Assembly (NCBI GenBank): GCA_017858325.1
Contig: JAFMBT010000007.1
Location: forward strand, 1-64,000
Source: Candidatus Planktophila sp.
Lineage (GTDB): Bacteria; Actinomycetota; Actinomycetes; Nanopelagicales; Nanopelagicaceae
DNA length: 64,000 nucleotides
Reading direction: 5' to 3'
Under the pieces are notes generated by a model. The model was not told the origin of the DNA. It worked only from the letters and a program-made list of their open reading frames with translations, and made no database searches. The position numbers and the translations under genes were made by a program. Shown in pieces: positions 37,770-48,822 of the stretch (the stretch's first letter is position 1; every line of letters begins with the position of its first letter).

Positions 37770-39003
37770 GTGCGCCTCCTGACTTTCCTGAAACGTTGAA
37801 TGAAGAAACACCGGGAAGAGAAGGTACTGGAAAATCTGGAGCGCTACTTTCAACGAGCGCCTCTTCGGATCTCTTCTTACTTCTCTCAAAGAGCGAGGAA
37901 ATAGCTAAACCGAGGAGAATTAATCCAAAAGTAAATGCAATGATCGTGGTCCGAGATGCACCTTCCTGTTGAAGGATGCGAAGCGTCGCGACAACTAAAA
38001 TCCAAATAAGTGAGGCAGGAATTAATACCTTCCAACCAAATTTCATAAATTGGTCATAACGAAGTCGTGGAAGAGATGCGCGGAGCCACATGAAGATAAA
38101 GAAGAAGAGGTTTACCTTGAGGAAGAACCAGACGATAGTGAACCATCCGCCGAGCCATCCTTCTGTAAAGCCTAGACCTGGAGGTGCATGGTAGCCGCCA
38201 AGAAAGAGAGTTGCGGCTAGAGCTGAGACGGCAACAATATTTACATATTCGGCTAAAAAGAAGAGTGCAAATTTAAGAGATGAATACTCTGTATGGAAGC
38301 CTCCCACGAGTTCACCTTCGGCTTCAGCTAGATCAAAAGGTGCACGGTTTGTCTCGCCCACCATAGATATCACGAAGATTACAAAGGATGGAAAGAGAAC
38401 TACTGCGTTCCAGTAATTTACATGTTGCGAAGCAACAATTTCTGATGTGGACATCGAACCGGCATAGATAAAGACTGCAACCAGTGAAAGTCCCATGGCA
38501 ATTTCATAGGAGACTACTTGTGCACTCGCTCGTAGTCCACCTAGTAGTGGGTAGGTTGAACCTGACGACCAACCTGCAAGCACTATGCCGTAGACGCCAA
38601 TTGAGGTCACAGCAAGAATGTAGAGAACTCCAACTGAGAGATCTGTCAGTTGCATCGCAGTTTCTTGACCAAAGAGAGAGACCTTGCCAGTCATTGGAAT
38701 AACGGCAAAAGCCATAAAGCACATTGATGTGGCGATGATTGGTGCTGCGATAAATACGACCTTGTCGGCTGCGGCGGGAATGATGTCTTCTTTGAGTGCC
38801 AGCTTTACGCCATCAGCTAAAGATTGAATTAGGCCGAATGGACCGACGCGGTTTGGACCCGTGCGGAGCTGCATCTTTGCTAATACTCGACGTTCGGTCC
38901 AGACCGCAAGCAAGGTAGAGACAACGCAAATAATAAAGACCAGGAGCGCCTTTACTACGATGAGCCAACCTAGGTCTTGGCTAATGAGTTCTGCATTAGT
39001 CAT
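37762..39003 (-). CDS. nuoH: NADH-quinone oxidoreductase subunit H
   Basis: [53 protein letters not shown]. Confidence 0.95.
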   Translation of the reverse strand: MTNAELISQDLGWLIVVKALLVFIICVVSTLLAVWTERRVLAKMQLRTGPNRVGPFGLIQSLADGVKLALKEDIIPAAADKVVFIAAPIIATSMCFMAFAVIPMTGKVSLFGQETAMQLTDLSVGVLYILAVTSIGVYGIVLAGWSSGSTYPLLGGLRASAQVVSYEIAMGLSLVAVFIYAGSMSTSEIVASQHVNYWNAVVLFPSFVIFVISMVGETNRAPFDLAEAEGELVGGFHTEYSSLKFALFFLAEYVNIVAVSALAATLFLGGYHAPPGLGFTEGWLGGWFTIVWFFLKVNLFFFIFMWLRASLPRLRYDQFMKFGWKVLIPASLIWILVVATLRILQQEGASRTTIIAFTFGLILLGLAISSLFERSKKRSEEALVESSAPDFPVPSLPGVSSFNVSGKSGGAHE

Positions 39004-41360
39004 GCTTTCACCACCGTTACTAGTTCGCCATGGACTGCATCAAGAGTCTGCAATGGATTCGAGCCGATTGAATTACGTGGCAACCAGACTGCATCATCAT
39101 GAATTTCTTCAACGAGAGCTGGCAAAGTAATACTTCCCTGTGCATTTGAGATACGTAGGTGATCTCCTGTTGCAACGCCAAGTTTCTGCGCACGCGATGG
39201 TGAGATCACGGCAAGTGTTGGTCTACGTGTTCCAGCTAAATTATCTTCGCCCATTTGGAGTGATCCTTCATCGAGCAAGCGACGCCACGAAGTAATAATC
39301 GCTTGATCTCCTGAAACGCTGACTGGGGTTCCTGGTTGTACAGAAACGTGTGATGCGCGTGCACCTTCCCACGTTCCAAGTTGGGCAAATTCTCTCGCTG
39401 CCGCCGTGACGGTTCCCAGCATAATTGACTGACCCATCGCATCTGCTAAAACTGAAAGTATGCGCACATCGCTTCGGTTTAACGAATCAGCAACTGCTGC
39501 TGCAAATGCACGTGGGCGGCCCTCCCAATTGATATAGCTGCCGTACTTTTCAGTCACTGCTGCAACGGGTAGCACCACATCTGCTACTTCAGTTACTGAT
39601 GAGTGTGCGATTTCAAGGGAGACAACAAATGCTTTCTTGAAAGCTTCTTTTGCATGTGCACTCTGCGGCATATCTGCAATATCCACGCCGCCAACAACAA
39701 GTGCATCAAGATCATTACTGTGAACAGCATCAATCATCGCGCGAACGCTACGGCCAGGAAGTGAAGGGATTGTGCTCACACCCCATGCAGCGGCGATATC
39801 TACTCGCGCCGCAGAATCTGAAACTGGGCGACCACCTGGAAGAAGTTGGCTAAATGCACCGGCTTCAAGTGCGCCTCGCTCGCCAGCGCGACGTGGGATC
39901 CACGCAATCTTTGCCCCTGTCTTTTCAGCGAGCGTGCGTGCGGCAGAGAGTAATCCAACGCTCTCTGATGCGCGCTCGCCTACTAAAATTACAGACTTAG
40001 CGGTGAGTGAAATTGTTGCTACCGCCTGTGCCTCATTGCCTGGAGTCACCTTAATAAACTTTGCCTTGAGCTTATCCATTGCAATTGATCCCTTAGTTGC
40101 AACAGATGTCACTGCTAGCGCACGTTTTTTAAAGTTTTTATTTAAGCGCAAGAAGACGATTGGTGACTCTTCCTCAGGTTCAAATGCAACAAGGAGTACA
40201 TGATCAGCAACATCGATATCGCGGTATTGAACTGCAGATCCGACAACAGTTGAAGCAAGGAAATTGGCCTCTTCATCGGATGTCACACGAGTGCGGAAAT
40301 CAATGTCATTTGTATTGAGTGCAATACGCGCAAACTTTGCATATCCATATGCATCTTCAACGGTTGGGCGTCCTCCGACGATCACGCCTGCTCGCTTGCC
40401 AACAAGTCCAGCTGCAGCTGCAGCTAGAGCTTCAGGCCACGATGCTCCTACAAGTTCACCTTCGCCGTTACGTACAAGTGGCTGAGTTAAGCGATTTTGT
40501 GAAGTGATGTACTTAAATGCCCAACGTCCCTTATCGCAGTTCCACTCTTCGTTTACCGCAGGATCATCTCCAGCGAGGCGACGTAGAGTTTTTCCACGCC
40601 GAACATCGGTACGCATGTCACATCCTGATGCGCAATGCTCGCAAGCTGATGGAGTTGAAACCAGATCGAATGGGCGAGCACGGAATCGATATGAAGCTCC
40701 GGTGAGTGCACCTACTGGACAGATTTGAATCGTATTTCCTGAGAAATAGGATTTAAATGGATCGTTCTCGTAGATGCCTACTTGTTGTAAGGCTCCACGC
40801 TCATTAAGAGTAATAAATGGATCGGATGCAATCTGTTCGGAGAAGCGCGTGCAACGTGCACATAAGACGCAACGTTCGCGATCAAGGAGAACTTGCGATG
40901 AAATATTAATCGGCTTTTCGAAGATACGTTTTACTCCACCAAGTCGAGCTGTTGGATTTCCATTAGACATCGCTTGATTTTGAAGTGGGCACTCGCCGCC
41001 TTTATCGCAGACTGGGCAATCCAGTGGGTGGTTTCCTAGAAGAAGTTCCATCACACCTTTCTGTGCCTTATCGGCAACAGGAGATGTGAGCTGAGTCTTT
41101 ACAATCATGTTGGGTTCAACTGGGATTGTGCATGACGCCTGTGGCTTTGGAAATGCACGGCCGTTAATCTCAATATCCACCAGGCATTGACGACATGCGC
41201 CAACTGGATCAAGAAGTGGGTGATCGCAGAATCGTGGAATTTGAATTCCAAGTTTTTCCGCAGCACGTATCACCAAGGTGCCCTTAGGAACACTTACTTC
41301 AAATCCGTCGATGACGACAGTAATCAACTCCACTGCAACGGCGCTCTCTTGTGTAGTCAT
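39000..41360 (-). CDS. nuoG: NADH-quinone oxidoreductase subunit G
   Basis: 2Fe-2S N-terminus IPRFCDHPLLDPVGACRQCLVDIE; HPLDCPVCDKGGECPLQ; molybdopterin-oxidoreductase-like C-terminus. Confidence 0.95.
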   Translation of the reverse strand: MTTQESAVAVELITVVIDGFEVSVPKGTLVIRAAEKLGIQIPRFCDHPLLDPVGACRQCLVDIEINGRAFPKPQASCTIPVEPNMIVKTQLTSPVADKAQKGVMELLLGNHPLDCPVCDKGGECPLQNQAMSNGNPTARLGGVKRIFEKPINISSQVLLDRERCVLCARCTRFSEQIASDPFITLNERGALQQVGIYENDPFKSYFSGNTIQICPVGALTGASYRFRARPFDLVSTPSACEHCASGCDMRTDVRRGKTLRRLAGDDPAVNEEWNCDKGRWAFKYITSQNRLTQPLVRNGEGELVGASWPEALAAAAAGLVGKRAGVIVGGRPTVEDAYGYAKFARIALNTNDIDFRTRVTSDEEANFLASTVVGSAVQYRDIDVADHVLLVAFEPEEESPIVFLRLNKNFKKRALAVTSVATKGSIAMDKLKAKFIKVTPGNEAQAVATISLTAKSVILVGERASESVGLLSAARTLAEKTGAKIAWIPRRAGERGALEAGAFSQLLPGGRPVSDSAARVDIAAAWGVSTIPSLPGRSVRAMIDAVHSNDLDALVVGGVDIADMPQSAHAKEAFKKAFVVSLEIAHSSVTEVADVVLPVAAVTEKYGSYINWEGRPRAFAAAVADSLNRSDVRILSVLADAMGQSIMLGTVTAAAREFAQLGTWEGARASHVSVQPGTPVSVSGDQAIITSWRRLLDEGSLQMGEDNLAGTRRPTLAVISPSRAQKLGVATGDHLRISNAQGSITLPALVEEIHDDAVWLPRNSIGSNPLQTLDAVHGELVTVVKA

Positions 41361-42640
41361 TATTTACTGGCTCCTACAAAAAGGGTTGATTGGACTGGAT
41401 CAAACGGGCATCCGCCTTGAGTTAAGTGGGCGATGTACTCGTCACGGAAATACTTGATAGATGAGGTGATTGGGCTCGTTGCACCATCACCGAGTGCGCA
41501 GAATGAACGTCCCATGATGTTGTCACAGAGATCGAGAAGTTTTTCAAGATCTGCCTCAGTTCCGACTCCTGCTTCGAGATCGCGCAAGATTTGCACTAGC
41601 CACCATGTGCCTTCACGACATGGTGTGCACTTGCCGCATGATTCATGCTTATAAAACTCAGTCCAGCGAAGTACTGCGCGAACTACGCAAGTAGTCTCAT
41701 CAAAGATCTGAAGTGCCTTTGTACCAAGCATCGAACCTGCTGCAGATACACCTTCGTAATCAAGTGGGATATCTAGGTGAGCATCGGTAAATAGTGGCGT
41801 TGAAGATCCACCTGGTGTCCAGAACTTGAGCTTGTGGCCAGTGCGCACTCCCCCGGCAAGTTCAAGAATTTCACGCAGAGTAATTCCAAGAGGTGCTTCA
41901 AATTGTCCTGGGTTATTTACATGGCCCGAGAGTGAGTAAAGAGTTGCTCCCTTTGACTTTTCCGTACCCATTGCTTGGTACCACTCTGCACCATTTGCAA
42001 TGATTGCAGGAACTGATGCAATTGATTCAACATTATTTACAACAGTTGGCTTTGCATATAAACCTGCAATGGCAGGAAATGGTGGACGAAGACGAGGTTG
42101 ACCGCGGAAACCTTCAAGTGAATCTAAGAGCGCTGTCTCTTCACCACAGATATATGCACCTGCACCAATATGAAGCACGATATCAACACCTTTGCCAAGA
42201 AGTCCGGCCGCATATGCATCTGTAATTGCTTGGTTGACGCGACGAACAACATGTGTGACCTCACCGCGAATATAGATAAATGCTTGCTTTGCTCGGATTG
42301 CATGGCAGGCAATAATGCATCCTTCGATCAGAACATGTGGATTAGCCATCAATAACGGGGTATCTTTGCAAGTACCTGGCTCTGATTCGTCTGCATTGAC
42401 AACAAGATAGTGATCTTTATTATCACCCTGTGGAATAAATCCCCACTTCATTCCAGTAGGAAAACCAGCACCGCCACGTCCGCGCAGACCTGAATCTTTA
42501 ATTATCTGGATTACTGCATCTGGATCCATAGCTAAGGCTTTTTCTGCAGCTTTATATCCACCGTGACGCTTATATCCCTCTAAGGTAAATGAATCTTTCT
42601 CATCCCAGTGAGCTGAAAGAATCGGTGTAAGTGTTGCCAT
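41360..42640 (-). CDS. nuoF: NADH-quinone oxidoreductase subunit F
   Basis: GLRGRGGAGFPTGMKWGFIP, GAGAYICGEETALLDSLEG, ESCGKCTPCREG. Confidence 0.96.
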   Translation of the reverse strand: MATLTPILSAHWDEKDSFTLEGYKRHGGYKAAEKALAMDPDAVIQIIKDSGLRGRGGAGFPTGMKWGFIPQGDNKDHYLVVNADESEPGTCKDTPLLMANPHVLIEGCIIACHAIRAKQAFIYIRGEVTHVVRRVNQAITDAYAAGLLGKGVDIVLHIGAGAYICGEETALLDSLEGFRGQPRLRPPFPAIAGLYAKPTVVNNVESIASVPAIIANGAEWYQAMGTEKSKGATLYSLSGHVNNPGQFEAPLGITLREILELAGGVRTGHKLKFWTPGGSSTPLFTDAHLDIPLDYEGVSAAGSMLGTKALQIFDETTCVVRAVLRWTEFYKHESCGKCTPCREGTWWLVQILRDLEAGVGTEADLEKLLDLCDNIMGRSFCALGDGATSPITSSIKYFRDEYIAHLTQGGCPFDPVQSTLFVGASK

Positions 42641-43278
42641 TACTTGCCCTCCATCTTTCGAGCCAGATTAAGACCAAGGAGCGTTGCAGAACCAGCCTGC
42701 ACGCCTTCGCCAGCAAGACCATCGTTGAGTCCTGCCAAAACTGCTGATGCTTCTTTATATGTAACAAGGTGATTAGGTCCGCGTGTAGGTGCAGGTGGAT
42801 TTCCAGCGCGTGCACCATCGACCAATGTTTTTGCAGATTCAACAGTTTGGTTATCGTAGAACTCCCAGTTGGCCATAACAACAGGTGCGTAATCACAGGC
42901 TGCATTGCACTCGATATGCTCTAGTGAAACTTTTCCATCTGCAGTTACGCCTTCGTTTTCAATTCCTAGATGCTCTTTAAGCGCACTAAAGATCGCATCC
43001 CCGCCCATGACGGCGCAGAGAGTATTGGTGCACACACCCACGTGATACTCACCGATTGGGTTGAACTTGTATTGAGTATAGAAAGTGGCAACGGCTGAGA
43101 CTTCTGCATTTGCAATTTCAAGTATTTCTGCAATATTTTCGATACCAGAGTTGGTGACATAACCAGCAACTGATTGCACATAGTGCAGTAGTGGCATGAT
43201 CGCAGAACGCTTACGTGGGTAACGCGCAACAATCGAGCTCATAACCTCTTGGCTAAGTGTTGGGTCTACAGATGACAT
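42640..43278 (-). CDS. nuoE: NADH-quinone oxidoreductase subunit E
   Basis: AVATFYTQYKFNPIGEYHVGVCTNTLCAVMGG...LEHIECNAACDYAPVVM. Confidence 0.95.
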   Translation of the reverse strand: MSSVDPTLSQEVMSSIVARYPRKRSAIMPLLHYVQSVAGYVTNSGIENIAEILEIANAEVSAVATFYTQYKFNPIGEYHVGVCTNTLCAVMGGDAIFSALKEHLGIENEGVTADGKVSLEHIECNAACDYAPVVMANWEFYDNQTVESAKTLVDGARAGNPPAPTRGPNHLVTYKEASAVLAGLNDGLAGEGVQAGSATLLGLNLARKMEGK

Positions 43279-44618
43279 TAGCGGTCAACTCCTCCCATCA
43301 CAGGATCGATTGATGCAACTGCACCGATGATGTCGGCGATCATTCCGCCTTCACTCATGGCCGATGTTGCTTGCAAATTGTTAAAGGATGGTTCGCGGAA
43401 GTGAACTCGATAAGGACGGGTTCCTCCATCGGAGACAACATGTGCTGCCAGCTCGCCACGTGGGGATTCAACAGCGGCGTAAACCTGACCTGGCGGAACT
43501 CGGAAACCTTCTGTCACAAGTTTGAAGTGATGGATAAGTGATTCCATTGAACTACCCATGATTTCACGGATGTGATCAAGTGAGTTGCCGAGGCCATCTG
43601 CGCCAAGTGCTAACTGAGCCGGCCAAGCAATCTTCTTATCTGCAACCATTACAGGTGCACCGTTAAGAGCATCTAGTTTATCTAGCGCCTGTTCGATGAT
43701 TCGTAGTGATTGTTCGAGCTCTGCCATGCGAATTAAGAAACGGCCATAGACATCGCAGGTATCTGCAGTGATTACATCGAATTGATAATTTTCATATCCA
43801 CAATATGGCGACATCTTACGAAGGTCCCAAGGAAGTCCGGTCGAACGTAGAACTGGACCAGTAATTCCAAGAGTGGTGCAGCCTGCCAGATCGAGGTATC
43901 CGATACCTACAGTGCGCTTCATCCAAATGGTATTGCCGACTAAAAGCTTTTCGTTATCTTTAAAGTTTTTGCGGAGCGTCTTAACAAGTTCGCGCAGACG
44001 TGTTGTCATGCCGGCGGGAAGATCTTGCTGTACTCCACCTGGACGCACATAAGCCATATTCATCCGAAGGCCTGTAATCGCCTCGAAGGCATCGAGAACC
44101 ATTTCGCGTTCGCGGAATGCAAAGAACATTGGCCCCATTGCACCAAGTTCGAGAGCACCAGTACCTAGTGCAACCATGTGGGATGAGATTCGGTTGAGCT
44201 CCATCATCAGAACACGGATTACTGATGCACGCTCTGGTACATCCTCTGTAATTCCTAATAGTTTTTCAATTGCAAGACAGTATGCAGTTTCGTTAAAAAC
44301 TGGGCTGAGGTAATCCATACGTGTAGCAAAAGTTGTTCCTTGAGTCCATGAGCGGTACTCCATATTTTTTTCAATGCCGGTGTGCAGGTATCCGATACCT
44401 GGGCGAACTTCTGTAATGGTCTCGCCTTCAAGTTCCAGAACAAGGCGCAGAACACCGTGCGTAGATGGGTGCTGTGGACCCATATTTACAATGATGCGCT
44501 CTTCCTTCGCCTCACCGATTTCAGAGACGAGTGAATCCCAATCTCCGCCAGTTACTGAATAGACAGTGCCTTCAGTTGTTTCGCGAGAGGACGCGTATGG
44601 ATCAAAAGTAGTTGTCAC
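43278..44618 (-). CDS. nuoD: NADH-quinone oxidoreductase subunit D
   Basis: [24 protein letters not shown]...[20 protein letters not shown]. Confidence 0.96.
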   Translation of the reverse strand: MTTTFDPYASSRETTEGTVYSVTGGDWDSLVSEIGEAKEERIIVNMGPQHPSTHGVLRLVLELEGETITEVRPGIGYLHTGIEKNMEYRSWTQGTTFATRMDYLSPVFNETAYCLAIEKLLGITEDVPERASVIRVLMMELNRISSHMVALGTGALELGAMGPMFFAFREREMVLDAFEAITGLRMNMAYVRPGGVQQDLPAGMTTRLRELVKTLRKNFKDNEKLLVGNTIWMKRTVGIGYLDLAGCTTLGITGPVLRSTGLPWDLRKMSPYCGYENYQFDVITADTCDVYGRFLIRMAELEQSLRIIEQALDKLDALNGAPVMVADKKIAWPAQLALGADGLGNSLDHIREIMGSSMESLIHHFKLVTEGFRVPPGQVYAAVESPRGELAAHVVSDGGTRPYRVHFREPSFNNLQATSAMSEGGMIADIIGAVASIDPVMGGVDR

Positions 44619-45250
44619 TGGTATGACCTCCGCTCTGATGGAGCAGGTGTTGTTGCACCTTTGTACTCAACAGCAATACCGCCGAGTGGATAATCTTTAC
44701 GTTGTGGGTGGCCATCCCAATCATCTGGCATCAGAATACGAGTAAGCCCTGGATGGCCATCAAAGATAATTCCAAACATGTCAAAAGTTTCGCGTTCGTG
44801 CCAATTGTTGCCACCCCACACATCAACAAGTGATGGGATGTGTGGATCAGAATCAGATGTAGAAACTTCAAGGCGGATGCGCTGGTTCTTGGTCATTGAG
44901 AGCAATGGATAGACAGCAACGAGTTCGCTACCTGTGCGCTCTGGGTAGTGAATTCCGGAAACACCCATACACATTTCAAAGAGCAACTTATCGCGCAAGA
45001 TGCGAGCAACTTCAACTAGGCGCTCTTTTTTGATGTGAAGTGTGAGTTCGCCACACTCAACAACAACTCGGGTAATTGCATCTGCAAAGTCTGGGTATGC
45101 GCGTTCGAGGTCATCGGCTACCTGATCAAAATACCCACCAAATGGGCGCTCTGTTGAACCGGTACCTGCTGCGGTCGCAACGAGGCCGCCGTAACCTGAT
45201 GTGTCACCAGTGCCACGTGCGCCAAACATCCCTTGCTGAGCATCACTCAT
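44615..45250 (-). CDS. nuoC: NADH-quinone oxidoreductase subunit C
   Basis: [42 protein letters not shown]. Confidence 0.95.
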   Translation of the reverse strand: MSDAQQGMFGARGTGDTSGYGGLVATAAGTGSTERPFGGYFDQVADDLERAYPDFADAITRVVVECGELTLHIKKERLVEVARILRDKLLFEMCMGVSGIHYPERTGSELVAVYPLLSMTKNQRIRLEVSTSDSDPHIPSLVDVWGGNNWHERETFDMFGIIFDGHPGLTRILMPDDWDGHPQRKDYPLGGIAVEYKGATTPAPSERRSYQ

Positions 45251-45822
45251 TATGCATGAGTCCCCTCGAGTGGAAAGGAGCCTAGTTGGATCGTTGGGCG
45301 AGCATTTATCGCTGCTTTTTCGACCTCTTTGATTATGGCTTCACGGTTTGGTCCAAGGGATGTATTACTAATTTGTTCGTGTAATTTAATAATTGCATCT
45401 AATAACTGTTCTGGACGTGGTGGGCATCCTGGAAGATAGATATCAACTGGAACAACGTGGTCAACGCCTTGCACAATTGCGTAATTGTTAAACATTCCAC
45501 CTGAAGACGAACATGCACCCATCGCGATGACCCATTTTGGAGCTGTCATTTGATCATAAATTTGGCGAAGAACAGGTGCCATCTTCTGTGAGACACGACC
45601 AGCGACAATCATTAAATCTGCTTGGCGTGGAGAAGCGCTAAAGCGTTCCATTCCAAAGCGTGAAATGTCATGTCTTGGAGACGAACCAGTTGCCATCATT
45701 TCGATCGCACAGCATGCAAGGCCAAAAGTTGCTGGCCAGAGTGAGCTCTTGCGCATGTAACCGGCTAAACCTTCGACAGTTGAGAGAAGGATTCCACTTG
45801 GTAACTTATCTTCAAGACCCAT
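45250..45822 (-). CDS. nuoB: NADH-quinone oxidoreductase subunit B
   Basis: [19 protein letters not shown]...[16 protein letters not shown]. Confidence 0.96.
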   Translation of the reverse strand: MGLEDKLPSGILLSTVEGLAGYMRKSSLWPATFGLACCAIEMMATGSSPRHDISRFGMERFSASPRQADLMIVAGRVSQKMAPVLRQIYDQMTAPKWVIAMGACSSSGGMFNNYAIVQGVDHVVPVDIYLPGCPPRPEQLLDAIIKLHEQISNTSLGPNREAIIKEVEKAAINARPTIQLGSFPLEGTHA

Positions 45823-45825
45823 GAC

Positions 45826-46191
45826 TTAATCCCATTCCAATCCACCTCGGCGCCACACATATGCGAAGGCGACAAAAATTGTGCTGATAAAAATTGCCAT
45901 CTCAACTAATCCAAAAAGTCCGAGCTGATCAAAGGTTACGGCCCATGGATAGAGAAAGACCATTTCAATATCGAAGACAATAAAGAGCATTGCTGTTAAA
46001 AAGTATTTGACTGGAAAGCGTCCACCTTCGAGCGCTTGCGGTGATGGCTCAATTCCGCACTCGTATGCCTCTTGCTTAGCGCGGTTATAACGCGCTGGCC
46101 CTGTGACAGAGGCGATTCCTACCGAAAAGACGGCGAAGCCAAAGCCGATTGCAAAGAGAATCAGGATCGGGACGTATGGATTAGCGCTCAC
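45826..46191 (-). CDS. nuoA: NADH-quinone oxidoreductase subunit A
   Basis: YECGIEPSPQALEGGRFPVKYFLTAMLFIVFDIEMVFLYPWAV. Confidence 0.95.
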   Translation of the reverse strand: MSANPYVPILILFAIGFGFAVFSVGIASVTGPARYNRAKQEAYECGIEPSPQALEGGRFPVKYFLTAMLFIVFDIEMVFLYPWAVTFDQLGLFGLVEMAIFISTIFVAFAYVWRRGGLEWD

Positions 46192-46233
46192 GGGGCGTAA
46201 GTCTAGGCGGTGGCAGCGGGTGCAGCAGAACGG

Positions 46234-46926
46234 CTAAGGGGCCACAGCCATGTGAATTGCCACAACTCCACCGGTCAGATTTTTCCAGCCAACCTGAGCC
46301 CAGCCAGCGGCGACGATCTGGGCTGCGAGCGCTTTCTGATCGGGCCAGGCTCTGATCGAATCCGCCAGATAGATATAGGCATCAGGGTTGGATGAGGTCT
46401 TGCCGGCGATAAAGGGCAGGGCGCGCATCAAATAATTCATATAGACCGCTCGGAATGGAGCAAAGGTGGGGCTGGAGAACTCGACGACGACAAGGCGGCC
46501 ACCGGGTTTTACGACGCGGCGAGCTTCAGTGAGCGCTTTGGCGGCGTTCTCTGTATTTCGAAGGCCGAAAGAGATCGTAAAAAGGTCAAAGGCGTTATCT
46601 TCAAAGGGCAGGTTCAAAGCATCGGCCTTGATAAAGGCCAGATCGGGGCGGGCTTTTTTGCCGGCGGCGATCATCCCTTCAGAAAAATCGGCAGCTATCA
46701 CATTGGCACCGCCGGCAGCCAGTGGGGCCGAACTGGACCCGGTGCCAGCGGCCATATCCAGGATCTTCATCCCAGGGGCTGGCGCGATGATTTTGGTAGC
46801 GGCCCGGCGCCATGCTTTGGCGCGCCCGAGACTCAGAATGTCATTCACGATGTCATAGCGCTGAGCGACACCATCAAACATCGCAGCGACGTCCTGCGGG
46901 TTCTTATCCATGCTTGCACTCGACAT
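46234..46926 (-). CDS. menG: Demethylmenaquinone methyltransferase (UbiE/MenG)
   Basis: MFDGVAQRYDIVNDILSLGRAKAWRR, LDMAAGTGSSSAPLA; start moved from 47025 to ATG 46926 (or 46911). Confidence 0.92.
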   Translation of the reverse strand: MSSASMDKNPQDVAAMFDGVAQRYDIVNDILSLGRAKAWRRAATKIIAPAPGMKILDMAAGTGSSSAPLAAGGANVIAADFSEGMIAAGKKARPDLAFIKADALNLPFEDNAFDLFTISFGLRNTENAAKALTEARRVVKPGGRLVVVEFSSPTFAPFRAVYMNYLMRALPFIAGKTSSNPDAYIYLADSIRAWPDQKALAAQIVAAGWAQVGWKNLTGGVVAIHMAVAP

Positions 46927-46975
46927 GCATCCATTCTCGCTGAAGGTAGGCTTAACCACAACTTCGATTGTAGTG

Positions 46976-47596
46976 ATGGGAAAAGAGATGACTTCTAGTC
47001 GAGCACAATCACAGACTCTTCGCACCGCTCTCTTTCCGGCATCTACTGCCCTGACTCAGGCTACTTTCCTTATGGGTGGGGTCGCATTTCTAGCGGTGCT
47101 TGCGCAGATCGCAATTCCAGTTCCCGGTTCACCGGTTCCAGTCACAGGTCAGACTCTCGGCGTATTTCTCATCGCAACAACCTACGGCGCTCGCCTTGCT
47201 GGATTGACATTTGCGACTTATCTTCTTGCCGCGATTGCAGGTGCGCCAATCTTTGCCGCATCAGCAACACTTCCCAGTCATGGTCTGGCACGAATCACCA
47301 GCGCAACAGGTGGATATTTAATTGGAATGTTAGTTGCAACTATTGTTATCGGATATCTGGCCGAAAAGAAGGCCGATCGGAAATTCCGCACATCATTTCC
47401 AATGTTGATCCTTGGAAGTGTAGTTATCTTTACATTTGGACTTACGTGGTTGAAATTAAGTTTAACTCTTTCATGGACCGACACGATTTCTATCGGGCTT
47501 ATACCGTTTATCTTTGGTGAAGCTCTGAAAATTACCATTACTGCAACTTCACTTCCCATTATCTGGAAGAAGATCTCTCGAAAACTTAGCGAGTAA
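46976..47596 (+). CDS. bioY: Biotin transporter BioY (ECF S component)
   Basis: AQIAIPVPGSPVPVTGQTLGVFLIATTYGARLAGLTFATYLLAAIAGAPIFA; start could also be ATG 46988. Confidence 0.92.
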   Translation: MGKEMTSSRAQSQTLRTALFPASTALTQATFLMGGVAFLAVLAQIAIPVPGSPVPVTGQTLGVFLIATTYGARLAGLTFATYLLAAIAGAPIFAASATLPSHGLARITSATGGYLIGMLVATIVIGYLAEKKADRKFRTSFPMLILGSVVIFTFGLTWLKLSLTLSWTDTISIGLIPFIFGEALKITITATSLPIIWKKISRKLSE

Positions 47597-47601
47597 GATT
47601 C

Positions 47602-48822
47602 ATGTCTTCCCTCATCCCTGTAACAACGGTAAAACTGGTAACACACCTACCACTTTTAGATTTACTACCCGAGCGAGATCATTTGTCGTGGGTGCGTGGT
47701 GGTGAAGGATTAGTTGGATGGGGCGTCTATGCAAAGACAACCGTGCGTGGACCTCGTCGATTTAGAGATGCGCGTGAATGGTGGCAGAGCCAACTAGCAA
47801 CACTGAGTGTGACAAATACCTTAAGCATCAGCGGTACTGGACCACTTCTCTTTAGCTCTTTTAGCTTTGATGAACATGAAGAGTCAGTGCTCGTTATCCC
47901 TGAAATTGTGGTGGGTACCCGTGCTGGCATTTCATGGATGACGTGGGTTGGAGATAAAGCACAGCCTTACTTGCCAAAGAAGGTTCCTGACTTAGTGCAA
48001 CCTGAATTTACCTGGAGAGATGGCTCTCTTACTCCAAATGAATGGATGTCTCGAGTAGCAACTGCTATCGGAGAGATTGAGATTGGCGAGCTTGAAAAAG
48101 TAGTTCTTGCGCGAGATTTAATTGCTGTAACAGAGATAGAGATTGACACTCGACCATTACTAAATAATCTCAGCGAAAACTATCCCTCTACCTGGATTTT
48201 TTCAGTTGATAATCTCATCGGAGCGACGCCTGAATTATTGCTTCGTCTTTCACGCGGAATGGTCACATCTCGTGTTCTAGCGGGCACAATCAGTAAGACT
48301 GGCGATGACGAGAAAGATTTGGCACTAGCCGCCTCCCTCGCGCGATCGTCAAAGGATCTAGAAGAACACGAGTACGCAGTTCGATCTGTCGCCGATGCTC
48401 TTGAGCCATTCTGCACCTCGACAAATGTTCCTGAATCACCATTTGTATTACACCTTGCAAACGTCATGCATCTTGCTACCGATGTCACAGGAGCTTTGAT
48501 TGAATCAAAGGCAGATGTTGATGCATTTTCTCTTCTCTCACGGCTGCACCCATCTGCTGCTGTGTGTGGAACACCTACACATATGGCAATGCAGATTATT
48601 AGTAATTTTGAAGGTATGAATCGTGGGCGATATGCCGGCCCTGTTGGCTGGATTGATGCTCAAGGTGATGGCGAGTTAGGGCTCGCGCTTCGCTGCGGAG
48701 AAGTGAGTGGCTCGTCCATTCGAATCTTTGCCGGTTGTGGGATTGTCTTGGGCTCGAACCCTGAAAAGGAACTCAATGAAAGTAATGCAAAATTTGCGCC
48801 GATGCGTAGCGCTTTACAGTGA
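47602..48822 (+). CDS. menF: Isochorismate synthase
   Basis: Chorismate-binding enzyme: GEIEIGELEKVVLARDLIAV, LHPSAAVCGTPTHMAMQII, GPVGWIDAQGDGELGLALRCG. Confidence 0.92.
   Translation: MSSLIPVTTVKLVTHLPLLDLLPERDHLSWVRGGEGLVGWGVYAKTTVRGPRRFRDAREWWQSQLATLSVTNTLSISGTGPLLFSSFSFDEHEESVLVIPEIVVGTRAGISWMTWVGDKAQPYLPKKVPDLVQPEFTWRDGSLTPNEWMSRVATAIGEIEIGELEKVVLARDLIAVTEIEIDTRPLLNNLSENYPSTWIFSVDNLIGATPELLLRLSRGMVTSRVLAGTISKTGDDEKDLALAASLARSSKDLEEHEYAVRSVADALEPFCTSTNVPESPFVLHLANVMHLATDVTGALIESKADVDAFSLLSRLHPSAAVCGTPTHMAMQIISNFEGMNRGRYAGPVGWIDAQGDGELGLALRCGEVSGSSIRIFAGCGIVLGSNPEKELNESNAKFAPMRSALQ

Noticed and set aside
37152-37889. N-terminal extension of NuoI in the ORF track (start 37889)
   Set aside because: The extra 40 residues overlap nuoH in another frame; the ATG at 37769 gives the normal NuoI start.
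39772-40203. 143-aa plus-strand ORF antisense to nuoG
   Set aside because: Fully covered by nuoG on the other strand; no recognisable domain.
46466-46858. 130-aa plus-strand ORF antisense to menG
   Set aside because: Explained by GC-rich codons of menG producing open antisense frames.
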